Of a stretch of 64,000 bases of DNA, positions 1 through 9,806 are shown in pieces. Numbering within the stretch: the first letter of the stretch is position 1; every line of letters starts with the position of its first letter. The position numbers were made by a program, and so were the translations under genes. This DNA is from Akkermansia muciniphila (GTDB lineage Bacteria > Verrucomicrobiota > Verrucomicrobiia > Verrucomicrobiales > V1-33), in the NCBI GenBank assembly GCA_945900785.1, contig CAMDJM010000013.1, positions 1 through 64,000 of the forward strand. The letters are read 5' to 3'. Below the pieces are notes generated by a model. The model saw only the letters and a program-made list of their open reading frames with translations. It ran no database searches and had not been told where the DNA came from.

Positions 1-1
1 C

Positions 2-238
2 CTGGATCAACTGAAGGACCGCATCGATGCCCTGGGCGGCATGAGCGCCGATCTGGGCAAGATCAGTCTGGCCAGCCTGCGGGATTTTGCCTACACGGGC
101 TGCACGGGCGGGCTGAAACTGTTTGGCACCGAGGGAGAAGGCCATCTCCGCCTCACCGGTCCGGCCGGCTCCCGCACCTTCAATCTCCGCCTGCACGATT
201 ACCGGGCAAAAACCCCCAAGGTAGCGGCTCCCTTTTAA
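2..238 (+). CDS. C-terminal fragment of a YdbH/AsmA-like envelope protein (partial)
   Basis: The frame is open from the window edge, so only the last 78 residues are visible. The segment reads as alternating beta-strand-like sequence with a 'LASLRDFAYTG' stretch followed by 'EGHLRLTGPAG'. This resembles the extreme C-terminus of YdbH-type (dicarboxylate transport domain, AsmA superfamily) proteins, where a conserved 'L.nF.Y' strand precedes a short beta-hairpin. Members of that family bridge the periplasm and move phospholipids. The assignment rests on this short stretch only and is tentative. The PBP4-type gene starts 35 nt downstream on the same strand, so the two may be co-transcribed. Confidence 0.5.
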   Translation: MDQLKDRIDALGGMSADLGKISLASLRDFAYTGCTGGLKLFGTEGEGHLRLTGPAGSRTFNLRLHDYRAKTPKVAAPF

Positions 239-273
239 TTGCCTATCCGCCCTGAATTCATCCTCCCGCTCCC

Positions 274-1758
274 GTGAAAAATGTTCTGACCGCTATCCTT
301 GGCATTGCCCTGGTGGCCAGTTTGCTATTCCCACGCCAGACTGCAGTGCCCCAGGCCGCGATGCCGGTTTCCCAGGAAGCAGCGCCGCCTTCCCCTGCCC
401 CGCAGGATCCCATCCCGCCACCAATCTCCCCTGCTGCACCACCTCCCGCCGCACCTGACCGTTATGAAGCGTTCAGCCTGGCGATCCGGAAAGCGGCAGA
501 AACCCCCGGATTGAAAGGCTCAGCCCTGGGCTTTTGCCTCATTGATGGGGCGGGGACAGTCGTGGTGAATGTTAATGCAGAAACCGCCTTCATCCCGGCC
601 TCCACCCTAAAAACCGTGACCACGGCCACCGCCCTGCAACGGCTGGGGCCGGAGTTCCGCTTTACCACCCGGCTGCTCTCCACCGCGCCCATCAGGGACG
701 GCGTGCTGGATGGGGATATCGTGATCGCCGGGGAGGCGGATCCGCTGCTTTCCCTTGCTGATCTGGCCCAGTGGGTGGAAAAACTGAAAGCAGATGGCCT
801 GAAGGAAGTGTCAGGCCGGATCATCGGCGATGGCCGCTTCATCCGGAATTCCCTCTACAATGACTACTGGAACTGGGGGGATATCGGCAATGGCTATGGC
901 AGTGCCGTGAGCGGCCTGAACCTGGAGCATAACCGCTATTCCGTCTCCTTCCACGGAGGAGAAACGCCGGGCAGTGCCGCCGCCATGGCAGAGCTGGTGC
1001 CGGAGGTGCCTTTGGTGAAAATCGAAAATCTGGTGACCACCGGCGAAGTGGACAGCAGTGATAACGTGGTCTTCCATGGCGGGGAGCGCACCGGCATTCT
1101 GACATTCCGTGGCACCGTGCCCCCGGCCACGGATACCCTCATCACCGGGGCGGTGCCGGACCCGGAGGCCTTCGCCGCCTGGCACTTCCGCGCGGCGCTG
1201 CTGCAGGCTGGGATGGTGGTGAAAGGCGAGTCCTGCTCCATGCATTCGCTGGCCGGACATGAGCCGGATGCCGGCACGGAATTGCTGCAGCATCCGTCTC
1301 CACCGCTGCTGGATCTGATCACCAGCATCCACGCCACCTCCGACAATCATGAAACAGAGTGCCTCTTCCGGCGCATGGGTGAACTGGCCGGGCAGGCTCC
1401 GGACGCCCTCATCCGGACGCACTGGAAGGACCAGGGCCTGGACTTCACCGGCCTGCGGATGGAGGATGGCTGCGGCCTGGCCAGGGCGGACCACATCCGT
1501 CCGCTGGATCTTGCCCGGCTGCAGTTTCTCGCGGCGCAGGGACCCCATGGAGCGGCCTATCAAGCTTCCCTGCTTTCAGATGGACCGGTGCGCTCCAAGG
1601 GCGGCGCGATGTCCAGCATCCGCTCCTCCACGGGCTACGTCACCAGCAGCCAGGGCGGGGTGTTTTGCTTCGCCCTGATGGTCAATCACTACGCGGACAG
1701 TTTGAGTGTCAGTCAATTACGCCGGACCCTGCTGGACCTGGCAGCCTGCCTGGAGTGA
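274..1758 (+). CDS. dacB: D-alanyl-D-alanine carboxypeptidase/endopeptidase, PBP4 type (S13)
   Basis: Periplasmic penicillin-binding protein that trims or cleaves peptidoglycan cross-links. All three active-site motifs of family S13 are present: S110-T-L-K113 (SxxK), S356-D-N358 (SxN) and K442-G-G (KTG-type box). The large inserted domain between SxxK and SxN gives the usual PBP4 length (494 residues). Residues 1-25 form a membrane-targeting signal, followed by a Pro/Ala-rich linker to about residue 62. The start is a GTG at 274; no strong ribosome binding site is seen. The stop is followed by a convergent oxidoreductase gene. Confidence 0.93.
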   Translation: MKNVLTAILGIALVASLLFPRQTAVPQAAMPVSQEAAPPSPAPQDPIPPPISPAAPPPAAPDRYEAFSLAIRKAAETPGLKGSALGFCLIDGAGTVVVNVNAETAFIPASTLKTVTTATALQRLGPEFRFTTRLLSTAPIRDGVLDGDIVIAGEADPLLSLADLAQWVEKLKADGLKEVSGRIIGDGRFIRNSLYNDYWNWGDIGNGYGSAVSGLNLEHNRYSVSFHGGETPGSAAAMAELVPEVPLVKIENLVTTGEVDSSDNVVFHGGERTGILTFRGTVPPATDTLITGAVPDPEAFAAWHFRAALLQAGMVVKGESCSMHSLAGHEPDAGTELLQHPSPPLLDLITSIHATSDNHETECLFRRMGELAGQAPDALIRTHWKDQGLDFTGLRMEDGCGLARADHIRPLDLARLQFLAAQGPHGAAYQASLLSDGPVRSKGGAMSSIRSSTGYVTSSQGGVFCFALMVNHYADSLSVSQLRRTLLDLAACLE

Positions 1759-1891
1759 AGCAGGGCATGTGCCGGCTCACCCTGATGGCAGGAGTGATCC
1801 TGGCCACCGTGGCAGGATGGGTGGTGGCGGCGATGATAAAACCTACCAGGTGCAAGCCGGAGGGATGCAGGAATAACCTTCTCCCCCAGGC

Positions 1892-3271
1892 TCAGATCAC
1901 CGGCAACTCCCATCCCGCGCGGCGGGCTGGGGAGACGTAGGCGTTCGCCTCCGGGGCCTCCGGAAATTCCATTTTCGCGGCATCCCAGCGCAGCTTCCGG
2001 CCAGGAAAACGCGCCGCGATGGTGCCCAGCAGACCGATCTCCGTCAGGCGTGCGCCATAGGAAAATGGCGAGGTGGTTGGTCTCCCGTCAAGGCAGGCGC
2101 TGACAAAGGAATGGTAGTGCTCCGCCGGATTGCCCGCGAGCCGGGGGAACTTCCTCGCAGTATTGTCAGGATCGGGAATCAACTGGGCATGAGCCCCAAA
2201 ATGCACCAGCAGCAGCGAACCTGTCTCACCGATCATCAGGGAAGCATTGGGCGGGATTTCGCGGTCCTTTTGCCAGCCCGGGACATCGGAAAGGTCAGGT
2301 TTTTTCCCGCCATCCTGCCAGGTCAGGCGCAGCTTTCCGGTGGTCATGGCGTTGCCCGGGATTTCCCAGGCGAAACTTTCCCACGCCGGCCAGGACTCAC
2401 CCTTCCTCCGGGCATCCTGGATCCAGGCCTCTTCCGCCGCCAGGCAGATCACCGATTCCGGCAGGGCAAAGTCCACAGCCTTCAACGGAGTATCGATGAT
2501 ATGACAACAGAAATCCCCGATCGCCCCACCTCCAAAGTCCTGCCAGCCGCGCCAGTTGAAGGGATGGTAAATCGCATTGTTGAAGGGACGCTCCGGAGCC
2601 GGACCCAGCCAGCGGTCCCAGTCCAGCCCGGGCGGAATGGCATCCGCCTGCGCGGGACGCGCCGCCTGGGGGAACTGCGCCCCGGACCAGCAGCGGATCT
2701 CCTTCACCTTGCCGATCAGTCCCTGCTTCACCATGGCTGCCGCCGTGCGGTATTCGCCGGAGGATTGGATCTGATTCCCCATCTGGGTCACGACTCCCTG
2801 ACGGGCGGCCGCCGCCGCCATGGCCCTGGCCTCGGCAATGGTGCGCGTCAGCGGTTTCTGGCAATAAACATGTTTCTTCCGCTTCATCGCACTCAGGGCG
2901 ATCATGGCGTGCATATGGTCCGGCACCGTGACATTGACACTATCAATTTTATCGCCCTCCTTTTCCAGTAGTTCCCGCCAGTCCGTGTATTTCGCCGGCG
3001 TGCCATAGACGGCGGCACCACGCTCCAGTCTTGCCGGGTCGATATCGCATACCGCCACCACGTTCAGCCGCCCGGAAGCATGCAGCTCTGCCAGATCCGA
3101 CTCGCCTTGCCCCTGGATCCCGATCGCCGCGTGGGCGAGTTTTTTCGAGGGTGGATCCGCCCACACTCTGGCTGGCAGGATAAAAGGCGTGACCAGGCCA
3201 GTGCCTGCCAGCCGGAGAAATTTCCTGCGCGGGGACGGAGCAGACGAATGGGGGAGGGATTGCGTTTTCAA
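1892..3271 (-). CDS. TAT-exported Gfo/Idh/MocA-family oxidoreductase
   Basis: NAD(P)-dependent sugar or cyclitol dehydrogenase family. The N-terminus has a twin-arginine signal (SPRRKFL at residues 13-19, then a hydrophobic stretch and a 'ARVWA' cleavage region), so the enzyme is exported. A Rossmann domain follows, with 'GIQGQGESDLAEL' replacing the classical GxGxxG, 'VAVCDIDP' for cofactor ribose binding, and the family-typical 'YCQKPLTRT' (EKP-like) motif. The C-terminal half matches the Verrucomicrobia/Planctomycetes secreted subgroup. The only start compatible with the TAT motif is a TTG at 3271. The substrate cannot be told from sequence. It is convergent with dacB. Confidence 0.88.
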   Translation of the reverse strand: MKTQSLPHSSAPSPRRKFLRLAGTGLVTPFILPARVWADPPSKKLAHAAIGIQGQGESDLAELHASGRLNVVAVCDIDPARLERGAAVYGTPAKYTDWRELLEKEGDKIDSVNVTVPDHMHAMIALSAMKRKKHVYCQKPLTRTIAEARAMAAAAARQGVVTQMGNQIQSSGEYRTAAAMVKQGLIGKVKEIRCWSGAQFPQAARPAQADAIPPGLDWDRWLGPAPERPFNNAIYHPFNWRGWQDFGGGAIGDFCCHIIDTPLKAVDFALPESVICLAAEEAWIQDARRKGESWPAWESFAWEIPGNAMTTGKLRLTWQDGGKKPDLSDVPGWQKDREIPPNASLMIGETGSLLLVHFGAHAQLIPDPDNTARKFPRLAGNPAEHYHSFVSACLDGRPTTSPFSYGARLTEIGLLGTIAARFPGRKLRWDAAKMEFPEAPEANAYVSPARRAGWELPVI

Positions 3272-3422
3272 TTGGTTAAAATAACGGCTCCCGCTTCAGG
3301 TTCTTGCATCGGTGCGGCAATATGGTGCGCTCTCCCCCAAATGAGCCAGTCAGGCTGGCCAGTCTTCCCTTGCGCCGGGTCCTGGCCCCTACATTTCTGC
3401 TGAACATTCCAATCCTTCCGCC

Positions 3423-4517
3423 ATGCTTAATTTACGCCCTGCTGCCTCCTGCCTCTACGACTGCGTGTCCCTGGGAGAAATCATGCTGCGCCTGGACCCG
3501 GGTGAGGGCAGGGTGCGGGTGGCCCGCGAATTCAAGGTCTGGGAAGGCGGCGGGGAATACAACGTGGCGCGGGGGCTGCGGAAATGCTTTGGCCTGCGCA
3601 CCGCTGTCGTCACCGCCTTTGCGGATAACGATATCGGCCGGCTGGTGGAGGACTTCATCATGCAGGGCGGCGTGGATGTCAGCTGGATCCAATGGGTGCC
3701 CTACGATGGCATCGGACGGAATGTCAGGGTGGGCTTGAATTTCACGGAACGCGGCTATGGCATCCGGGGGGCCAAGGGCATTCCTGACCGGGGCAACACC
3801 GCCGCAAGCCAATTGAAGCCTGGCGACATCGACTGGGAGGATTTGTTTGGCAAAAAGGGCGTGCGCTGGTTCCATACCGGCGGCATCTTCGCTGCTCTGA
3901 GCGATAGCACCCCGGAAGTGGTCATCGAAGCCGTGGAATGCGCCCGCAAGCACGGCACCATTGTCAGCTATGATCTGAACTACCGCCCCAGCCTCTGGAA
4001 AAGCATCGGTGGCAAGGCCCGCGCCCAGGAAGTGAACCGCCGCATCGCGAAGAGCGTCGATGTCATGATCGGCAACGAGGAGGATTTCACCGCCAGCCTG
4101 GGCATGGAAGTCGAAGGCGTGGATGAACACATCAGCCACATCGAATTGGATAGTTTCAAGGCCATGATCGAACGCGCGGTGAAGGAATTCCCCAACTTCA
4201 AAGTCGCGGCCACCACCCTGCGCACCGTGGAGTCCGCCACCATCAATGACTGGAGCGCGATCTGCTGGCACGACGGCCAATTCCACAGCGCCCCCGACCG
4301 CAAACGCCTCGAAATCATGGACCGCGTGGGCGGCGGCGACAGCTTCGCCAGCGGTCTCATTTACGGTTTCCTGCAATTCAACGACGCCTCCAAAGCCGTC
4401 AACTATGGTGCCGCCCACGGAGCCTTGGCCATGACCACCCCCGGCGATACCAGCATGGCCACTTTGGCTGAAGTCGAAAAGGAAGTCGGCGGCGGCAGCA
4501 AACGCGTCGAGCGCTGA
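3423..4517 (+). CDS. PfkB-family sugar kinase, 2-keto-3-deoxygluconate kinase-like
   Basis: Cytoplasmic ATP-dependent carbohydrate kinase (ribokinase/PfkB fold). Visible motifs are the N-terminal 'GEIMLRLDPGEG' and glycine-rich 'EGGGEYNVARGL' substrate loop, 'YDLNYRPSLW' in the middle, and the PfkB signature 2 'DRVGGGDSFASGL' with the likely catalytic base D306. These features are closest to KDG kinases, but the substrate is inferred. The length of 364 residues is slightly above family average because of an insert near residues 225-260. It stands alone, divergent from the TAT oxidoreductase with 151 bp between them. Confidence 0.88.
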   Translation: MLNLRPAASCLYDCVSLGEIMLRLDPGEGRVRVAREFKVWEGGGEYNVARGLRKCFGLRTAVVTAFADNDIGRLVEDFIMQGGVDVSWIQWVPYDGIGRNVRVGLNFTERGYGIRGAKGIPDRGNTAASQLKPGDIDWEDLFGKKGVRWFHTGGIFAALSDSTPEVVIEAVECARKHGTIVSYDLNYRPSLWKSIGGKARAQEVNRRIAKSVDVMIGNEEDFTASLGMEVEGVDEHISHIELDSFKAMIERAVKEFPNFKVAATTLRTVESATINDWSAICWHDGQFHSAPDRKRLEIMDRVGGGDSFASGLIYGFLQFNDASKAVNYGAAHGALAMTTPGDTSMATLAEVEKEVGGGSKRVER

Positions 4518-4803
4518 TGCCAGGCAGAACAGGGCCGTGGCGCACGGTGGCCATCGCGGCATTCAGGCGGTGCCATGAAATCAGTTTGCCCTGGGATACG
4601 TTACTTCGGGGCGGGTCAGCCGCCCAGCGGCGGATCTGCCACTGGTTTCCGATCTCCCGTGTTCCTCACGCGGATCCCTGTTCAAACCTATGACCCTGAC
4701 TTACGACAACAAAGCGGCAGTTTCCGGTCCGGGAGGGGCCCATGCGGATGCCCGCCGGGAAGGCTTCCATGGTGCTGCTGGGAGCATGCGGGGAACGGTC
4801 CGG

Positions 4804-7767
4804 ATGAAGGGAATGTTAGTCCTGGGGTGCCTGGCAACCGCCGTGCCAGCCCAGGCGGGGGATTTCTTTGTGGAGAAAATCGAACCGCTGCTGAAGCACC
4901 GGTGTTATGAATGTCACTCGCACCCGGCCGGCAAAATGAAGGGTGGTCTGACGCTGGATGCGAAGTCAGGCTGGGAGCAGGGCGGCGATTCGGGGCCGTC
5001 CCTCGTGCCAGGCAAACCTGACGAAAGTCTGTTGATCAAAATGGTGCGCTGGACCGATCAGGAGCACCAGATGCCACCAAAGCAGCAGCTTCCGGCGGAG
5101 GAGATAGCGCTCCTTGAGGAATGGGTGAAGTCCGGCGCTCCGGATCCCAGGAAGGCGAACAAGCCGGATGGGGAATGGTGGTCGCTGAAACCATTGGGAA
5201 AACCAGCGGGGCCTCCTGCTGGGGCCAACGTTAACGCCATTGATGCCTTCATTTCAGCAAAGCTGCAGGAAAAGGGACTCGCGATGTCACCGCCGGCAGA
5301 TCCGCGCACCCTGATCCGCCGGGTTTACTTTGATCTGATTGGCTTGCCGCCGGCTCCAGAGGAGGTGGAGGCGTTTGTTAGAGCATCGGACGGACCGGAT
5401 CCGGCGGACCGGCCCGATGGAGCTTATGAGGCCCTGGTGGACAAACTCCTGGCCAGCCCCCGTTATGGGGAGCGCTGGGCCCGGCATTGGCTGGACACGA
5501 TTCATTTTGCGGACACGCATGGATTTGAACACGATGACCTCCGGCCCCATGCCTGGCGATTCCGGGACTACGTGATTGGCAGCCTGAACCGCGATACCCC
5601 ATGGGACCGGTTCATCCGCGAGCAGCTCGCGGCGGACGTTTTCTATCCGGAGGAGACGCAGCTCACCCCGGCGCTGGGATTTCTGGGAGCCGGCAACTAT
5701 GACAGCAGTGCGGCGGCGACGGCTCCGGTCAGTTTTGAGTATCTGGACCGCGACGACCTGGTGACCCAGACGATGGCCTCATTTGCCAGCACCACGGCGA
5801 ACTGCGCCCGCTGCCATAACCACAAATTCGACCCCATCAGCCAGGAGGATTATTTTGCCCTCCAGTCCGTCTTCGCCGGCATTGGAAAAGGGGATATCAC
5901 TTATTCCGGGGATCCTGCCACAGGCGCGGAACGAAAGCGCCTGACGGATCTCAGGGTGGCCATCGAAAGACAGGACCGTGCCGTTCTGCTGTCTGCGGAG
6001 AACGCGGCTTCCGTGGCGGCATGGGAACAGAAGCAGGGGCAGCCAGTCCCATGGGTGACGCTGGTGCCGGAGATTTTTCACGCCACCGAAGGCACCAGTC
6101 TGGAGCGCTTGGCCGACGGGTCGGTGCTGGCCAGCGGACCCGTTCCTGACAAGGACACCTATGCCCTCACGTTTGTGACCGGCCTGAAGGAAATCACCGG
6201 ATTCCGGATTGATCTCCTGACGGATGACTCGCTGCCCCTTCGCGGCCCGGGCCGGGCGGCCAATGGCAATCTTCACCTGAGTGAATTCGAGGTTCAGGTC
6301 TTCCGCCCGGGGGTCATGACAGCGGAGAAGGTTGCGATCCGGCGGGCGCTGTCCGACTTCGATCAGGCCGGAGGCTATGATGTGACGAAGACGATTGATG
6401 GGGATCCCAAATCATCCTGGGCTATCCATCCGGCGGTGGGGGTGCCTCACTATGCGGTCTTTGAGCTGGCCACTCCCCTGCGGCCGGCGGAAACGGGCCG
6501 GATGGTTATTTCGCTAAGACAATTGCAGGGCGGCAGCCATCTGCTGGGGCGGTTCCGCCTGTCTGCGACAGCGGCCCCGGCATCGTCCCTGCGGGCCCTG
6601 CCAGCGGTGACTGAGCATGCTTTGGCAAAACCAGCGGAGGAGCGCACCCCGGACGAAAAACTGGTCCTTGCCACTCATGTGCTGCGGCAGGGCACGGACG
6701 AAGCCATGGCGAAACTTCCGGCACCATTGACGGTCTGGGCGGCAGGGCGGGCGGCGGCCAATGAACGCGGCGTCATCACCATCGCGGAGCCCCGCACCAT
6801 CCGGATTCTGAAGCGGGGAGATCCCGCGAGGCCGGGGGCGGAAGTTCCGCCGGGAGCCCTGTCCGCAGTGACGGCCCTGAAGGACCGTTTTGATCTGCCC
6901 CATCCAAAGGATGAGGCCTCCCGCCGCGCGGCTCTCGCAGCCTGGCTGGCAGACCCGGCGAATCCGCTGACGTGGCGCAGTGTGGTGAACCGCGTCTGGC
7001 ACTATCATTTTGGGAAAGGGATCTCGGACAGCCCCAGCGATCTTGGCCGCATGGGCGGCGTGCCATCGCATCCGGAACTGATCGATTGGTTGGCGGTGTG
7101 GTTCCGCGACGACGCGCATGGATCCTTGAAAGCGCTGCACCGGCTGATCGTCACCAGCGCGGCCTACCGCCAGTCGTCCGCCCCGGACCCGGCAGCGTCG
7201 GCGATTGATCCTGACAATCGGCTGCTGTGGCGCATGAACCGTCTGCGGCTGGATGCGGACACCTTCCGGGACAGTGTGCTCGCGGCGAGCGGCCGCCTTG
7301 ATCTGACGATGGGCGGGCCTCCGGTGGCGCACTTCACCTCCAAACCGGGTCCTCAATCGACCCCGGTGCTGAACTACGACCATTTCGACCGGGACTCGCC
7401 CGGCGCGTCCCGCCGCAGCATTTACCGGCTGGTGTGGCGCGCCATCGCGGATCCCTTCATGGATGCCCTCGATTTCCCGGACCTCGGCCTGCTGTCGCCG
7501 GTGCGGGGCCACTCAGTCTCTGCGCTCCAGGCCCTCGCGCTGTTTAATAACGAATTCGTCCTGCACAGCAGCGGACACTTCGCGGCACGATTGGAGAAGA
7601 CTGGAAACACCGCAGAGGAAGAGATCCGGGCGGCCTTTGCGGTTTGCTATCAGCGCCCGCCCACCCCGGAGGAACTCAGCGGTTTCAAGGCCCTCGCGGC
7701 CCAACACGGATTGCCAGCGGCCTGCCGGGTCCTTTTTAACAGCAACGAGTTCCTCTTTGTGGATTGA
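4804..7767 (+). CDS. Exported PSD1-type cytochrome c protein (PF07635-DUF1549-DUF1553)
   Basis: A large exported protein of the kind abundant in Planctomycetes and Verrucomicrobia. Order: signal peptide (residues 1-18), planctomycete cytochrome c domain with a heme motif C34-Y-E-C37-H38, DUF1549 (about 130-360, including 'CARCHNHKFDPI', a second CxxCH), a discoidin-like insert (about 430-600), and DUF1553 (about 700-980). Start 4804 was chosen because GGGGA lies 9 nt upstream and a signal peptide follows at once; 4786 and 4690 are in-frame alternatives. These proteins are usually followed by a DUF1501 gene, but here parB follows. The family is tied to polysaccharide (often sulfated glycan) use, with the exact role unknown. 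Confidence 0.9.
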   Translation: MKGMLVLGCLATAVPAQAGDFFVEKIEPLLKHRCYECHSHPAGKMKGGLTLDAKSGWEQGGDSGPSLVPGKPDESLLIKMVRWTDQEHQMPPKQQLPAEEIALLEEWVKSGAPDPRKANKPDGEWWSLKPLGKPAGPPAGANVNAIDAFISAKLQEKGLAMSPPADPRTLIRRVYFDLIGLPPAPEEVEAFVRASDGPDPADRPDGAYEALVDKLLASPRYGERWARHWLDTIHFADTHGFEHDDLRPHAWRFRDYVIGSLNRDTPWDRFIREQLAADVFYPEETQLTPALGFLGAGNYDSSAAATAPVSFEYLDRDDLVTQTMASFASTTANCARCHNHKFDPISQEDYFALQSVFAGIGKGDITYSGDPATGAERKRLTDLRVAIERQDRAVLLSAENAASVAAWEQKQGQPVPWVTLVPEIFHATEGTSLERLADGSVLASGPVPDKDTYALTFVTGLKEITGFRIDLLTDDSLPLRGPGRAANGNLHLSEFEVQVFRPGVMTAEKVAIRRALSDFDQAGGYDVTKTIDGDPKSSWAIHPAVGVPHYAVFELATPLRPAETGRMVISLRQLQGGSHLLGRFRLSATAAPASSLRALPAVTEHALAKPAEERTPDEKLVLATHVLRQGTDEAMAKLPAPLTVWAAGRAAANERGVITIAEPRTIRILKRGDPARPGAEVPPGALSAVTALKDRFDLPHPKDEASRRAALAAWLADPANPLTWRSVVNRVWHYHFGKGISDSPSDLGRMGGVPSHPELIDWLAVWFRDDAHGSLKALHRLIVTSAAYRQSSAPDPAASAIDPDNRLLWRMNRLRLDADTFRDSVLAASGRLDLTMGGPPVAHFTSKPGPQSTPVLNYDHFDRDSPGASRRSIYRLVWRAIADPFMDALDFPDLGLLSPVRGHSVSALQALALFNNEFVLHSSGHFAARLEKTGNTAEEEIRAAFAVCYQRPPTPEELSGFKALAAQHGLPAACRVLFNSNEFLFVD

Positions 7768-7957
7768 GAAGCGCGTCCTTTCCTTCCCTTGCGCGGTCAT
7801 GCCATTCTCTGACGGCTCCACGGTCGTGCCGTCAGGGAATCAAACGTCCGGACTACAGGACAAAGATGAAGTCCAGAACCAGACCCGGTCTGAAACCTTC
7901 AAGAGGCCCTGGAATCTTTGCTGGAAATACCGGAAGGTGGGCCTAGGCTGCGGGCTT

Positions 7958-8908
7958 ATGACTAAAAACGCACTCGGCCAAGGACTTGGGGCTCTGATCA
8001 GTGGGGCATCCCGTCGTGGGGCAGCCGCGCCCGTGCTCGCCCCCGGGGCAGTGCCTGCGCCACCACCGGCCGCCCCCGCAGGGGAACGCGTCGTGCGTGT
8101 GCCGCTTTCCGCCATCACCGCCAGCCCGATGCAGCCCCGGAAGCATTTCCGGGAGGAGCAGCTCACGGAGCTGATGGAGTCCATCCGCGAGCACGGGATC
8201 ATTCAGCCGCTCACGGTGCGCCGGGTCAATGGCACCTTGGAATTGATCGCTGGGGAGCGCCGCTTCCGCGCCTCGGAAAAGCTCGGGCTGAAGGAGGTGC
8301 CGGTGATCGAGCGCGAGGCCACGGACCGCGAGGTCCTGGAGATGGCCCTGATCGAAAACCTCCAGCGCGAAGACCTGAATCCGATTGAGGAAGCTGAGGC
8401 TTACTCCCGGCTGGCCAAGGAGTTCAACCTCCGGCAGGAGGACATTGCCCAGCGGGTGGGGAAAAACCGCGCCACCATTGCCAATGCGATGCGCCTGCTG
8501 GATCTCGCCCCGGAGGTGAAGTCCCTGCTCAGTCAGGGCCGGATCACGGCGGGTCATGCGAAGGCGATCCTTGGGCTGCGCGATGCCGCGCTCCAGGCCT
8601 TGATTGCGGATAAAGTCGTCCGGCAGGGCCTGACTGTCAGGGCCACGGAAAAGCTGATTCATGCCGAGCAGCAGGCCGCCCTTCCTGGCAAGTCCGGCAA
8701 AACTGCCGCCGATGGCACCAAAATCCCCGGCAGCACCCCCCGCGACAGTGCCGCCGCCATCCAGCGCATCCAAGCCAATCTCCGGCACCGGCTCGCCACC
8801 AGCGTCACCGTCCACCACACGGAGAAGAAGGGAAAAATCGAGATTGAGTATTATGGCAACGACGACCTCGGCCGCCTGCTGGAACTCCTCGGCGTCAGCG
8901 CCGAATAA
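7958..8908 (+). CDS. parB: Chromosome partition protein ParB
   Basis: DNA-binding CTPase-type partition protein that loads at parS and spreads. The N-terminus 'KNALGQGLGALIS' is the classical ParA-activating segment. It is followed by an Ala/Pro-rich linker, the ParB/Srx nuclease-like domain with G99-E-R-R102 (CTP-binding box region) and a helix-turn-helix around residues 145-175 ('RQEDIAQRVGKNRATIANA'). The C-terminal dimerisation segment follows. 316 residues is normal. The ATG at 7958 is chosen because the conserved N-terminus begins there, although the frame is open further upstream. No parA is adjacent, which is unusual, and no clear parS was found nearby. Confidence 0.95.
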   Translation: MTKNALGQGLGALISGASRRGAAAPVLAPGAVPAPPPAAPAGERVVRVPLSAITASPMQPRKHFREEQLTELMESIREHGIIQPLTVRRVNGTLELIAGERRFRASEKLGLKEVPVIEREATDREVLEMALIENLQREDLNPIEEAEAYSRLAKEFNLRQEDIAQRVGKNRATIANAMRLLDLAPEVKSLLSQGRITAGHAKAILGLRDAALQALIADKVVRQGLTVRATEKLIHAEQQAALPGKSGKTAADGTKIPGSTPRDSAAAIQRIQANLRHRLATSVTVHHTEKKGKIEIEYYGNDDLGRLLELLGVSAE

Positions 8909-8921
8909 CCGATCCCCCGCG

Positions 8922-9788
8922 ATGAGCACGATTTCCCTGCTCCCGCCTGCCCGGCATTGCTGGCTGGCCGGCCTTATCCTCGCCAGTCAGCTCGCCACGG
9001 GTTGCGGGCAAAAATCCATCCCAGAGCTAGGGATTGCGCCAGGCCAGGCCGCCACCGCTGGGGCTCCTGGCAAGCCTATGGCCTTCGCCAACTACACCTG
9101 TGAAACCGTCAGGCGCCACCCGCACGATCCGGACGCCTTCACCCAGGGCTTGTTTTTTTGGGATGCGGCCACGCTCATTGAAGGCACCGGCCTGAACCGC
9201 CGCTCCAGTCTGCGCCGCGTGGACCTGGCCAGTGGCAGGGTGTTGCAGAAAGTGGACCTGCCGGACCGTTATTTCGGGGAAGGCACCGCCCTCCTCAATG
9301 GCAGGATCTATCAACTCACGTGGAAGGACCAAAAAGGATTCATTTACGATGCCGCCACTTTGCAGCAGGAAGGCGAATTCCCCTACACGGGCGAAGGCTG
9401 GGGCCTTACTACGGATGGCAACTCCCTCATCCTCAGCGATGGCACGGATCAACTCCGCTTTCTTGATCCCACCACCTTCAAGGTCACCCGCTCCATCAAA
9501 GCCACCCACCAGGGCAAGCCGGTGGATCACCTGAATGAGCTGGAATTCATCAAAGGGGAGATCTTCGCCAACCTTTGGGGGACCGACCTCATTGCCCGGC
9601 TTGATCCTGCCACGGGCGTGGCCACGGGCGTCATCAATTGCACCAGTGTCTTCCCACCCGGTTTGCGCACCAGCCCGGACCAGCTAATGAACGGCATCGC
9701 CTGGCATGAACCCACCCAGCGCCTCCTCATCACCGGCAAATTGTGGCCGGCCATTTTTGAGGTAAAACTGATCAAAGCCGGTCCCTGA
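8922..9788 (+). CDS. Glutaminyl-peptide cyclotransferase (PF05096), lipoprotein
   Basis: Five-bladed beta-propeller enzyme that converts N-terminal glutamine to pyroglutamate. The N-terminus is a lipoprotein signal with lipobox L-A-T-G-C28, so it is probably anchored in an envelope membrane. The family signature regions are visible: 'HPHDPDAFTQGLFF', 'LIEGTGLNRRSSLRRVDL', 'FGEGTALLNGRIYQLTW', and 'DHLNELEFIKGEIFANLW'. The length of 288 residues fits the bacterial/plant-type cyclase. It begins 13 nt after parB stops and on the same strand, so it could share the parB transcript, though no functional link is evident. Confidence 0.9.
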   Translation: MSTISLLPPARHCWLAGLILASQLATGCGQKSIPELGIAPGQAATAGAPGKPMAFANYTCETVRRHPHDPDAFTQGLFFWDAATLIEGTGLNRRSSLRRVDLASGRVLQKVDLPDRYFGEGTALLNGRIYQLTWKDQKGFIYDAATLQQEGEFPYTGEGWGLTTDGNSLILSDGTDQLRFLDPTTFKVTRSIKATHQGKPVDHLNELEFIKGEIFANLWGTDLIARLDPATGVATGVINCTSVFPPGLRTSPDQLMNGIAWHEPTQRLLITGKLWPAIFEVKLIKAGP

Positions 9789-9806
9789 AGCAGGCCGGAC
9801 CACGGA

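Noticed and set aside
1768-1940. Small hydrophobic plus-strand frame after dacB
   Set aside because: A short transmembrane-like stretch is visible, but there is no ribosome site and it runs into the convergent oxidoreductase gene; insufficient support.
3432-4562. 376-codon minus-strand frame opposite the PfkB kinase
   Set aside because: Antisense of a clear kinase gene.
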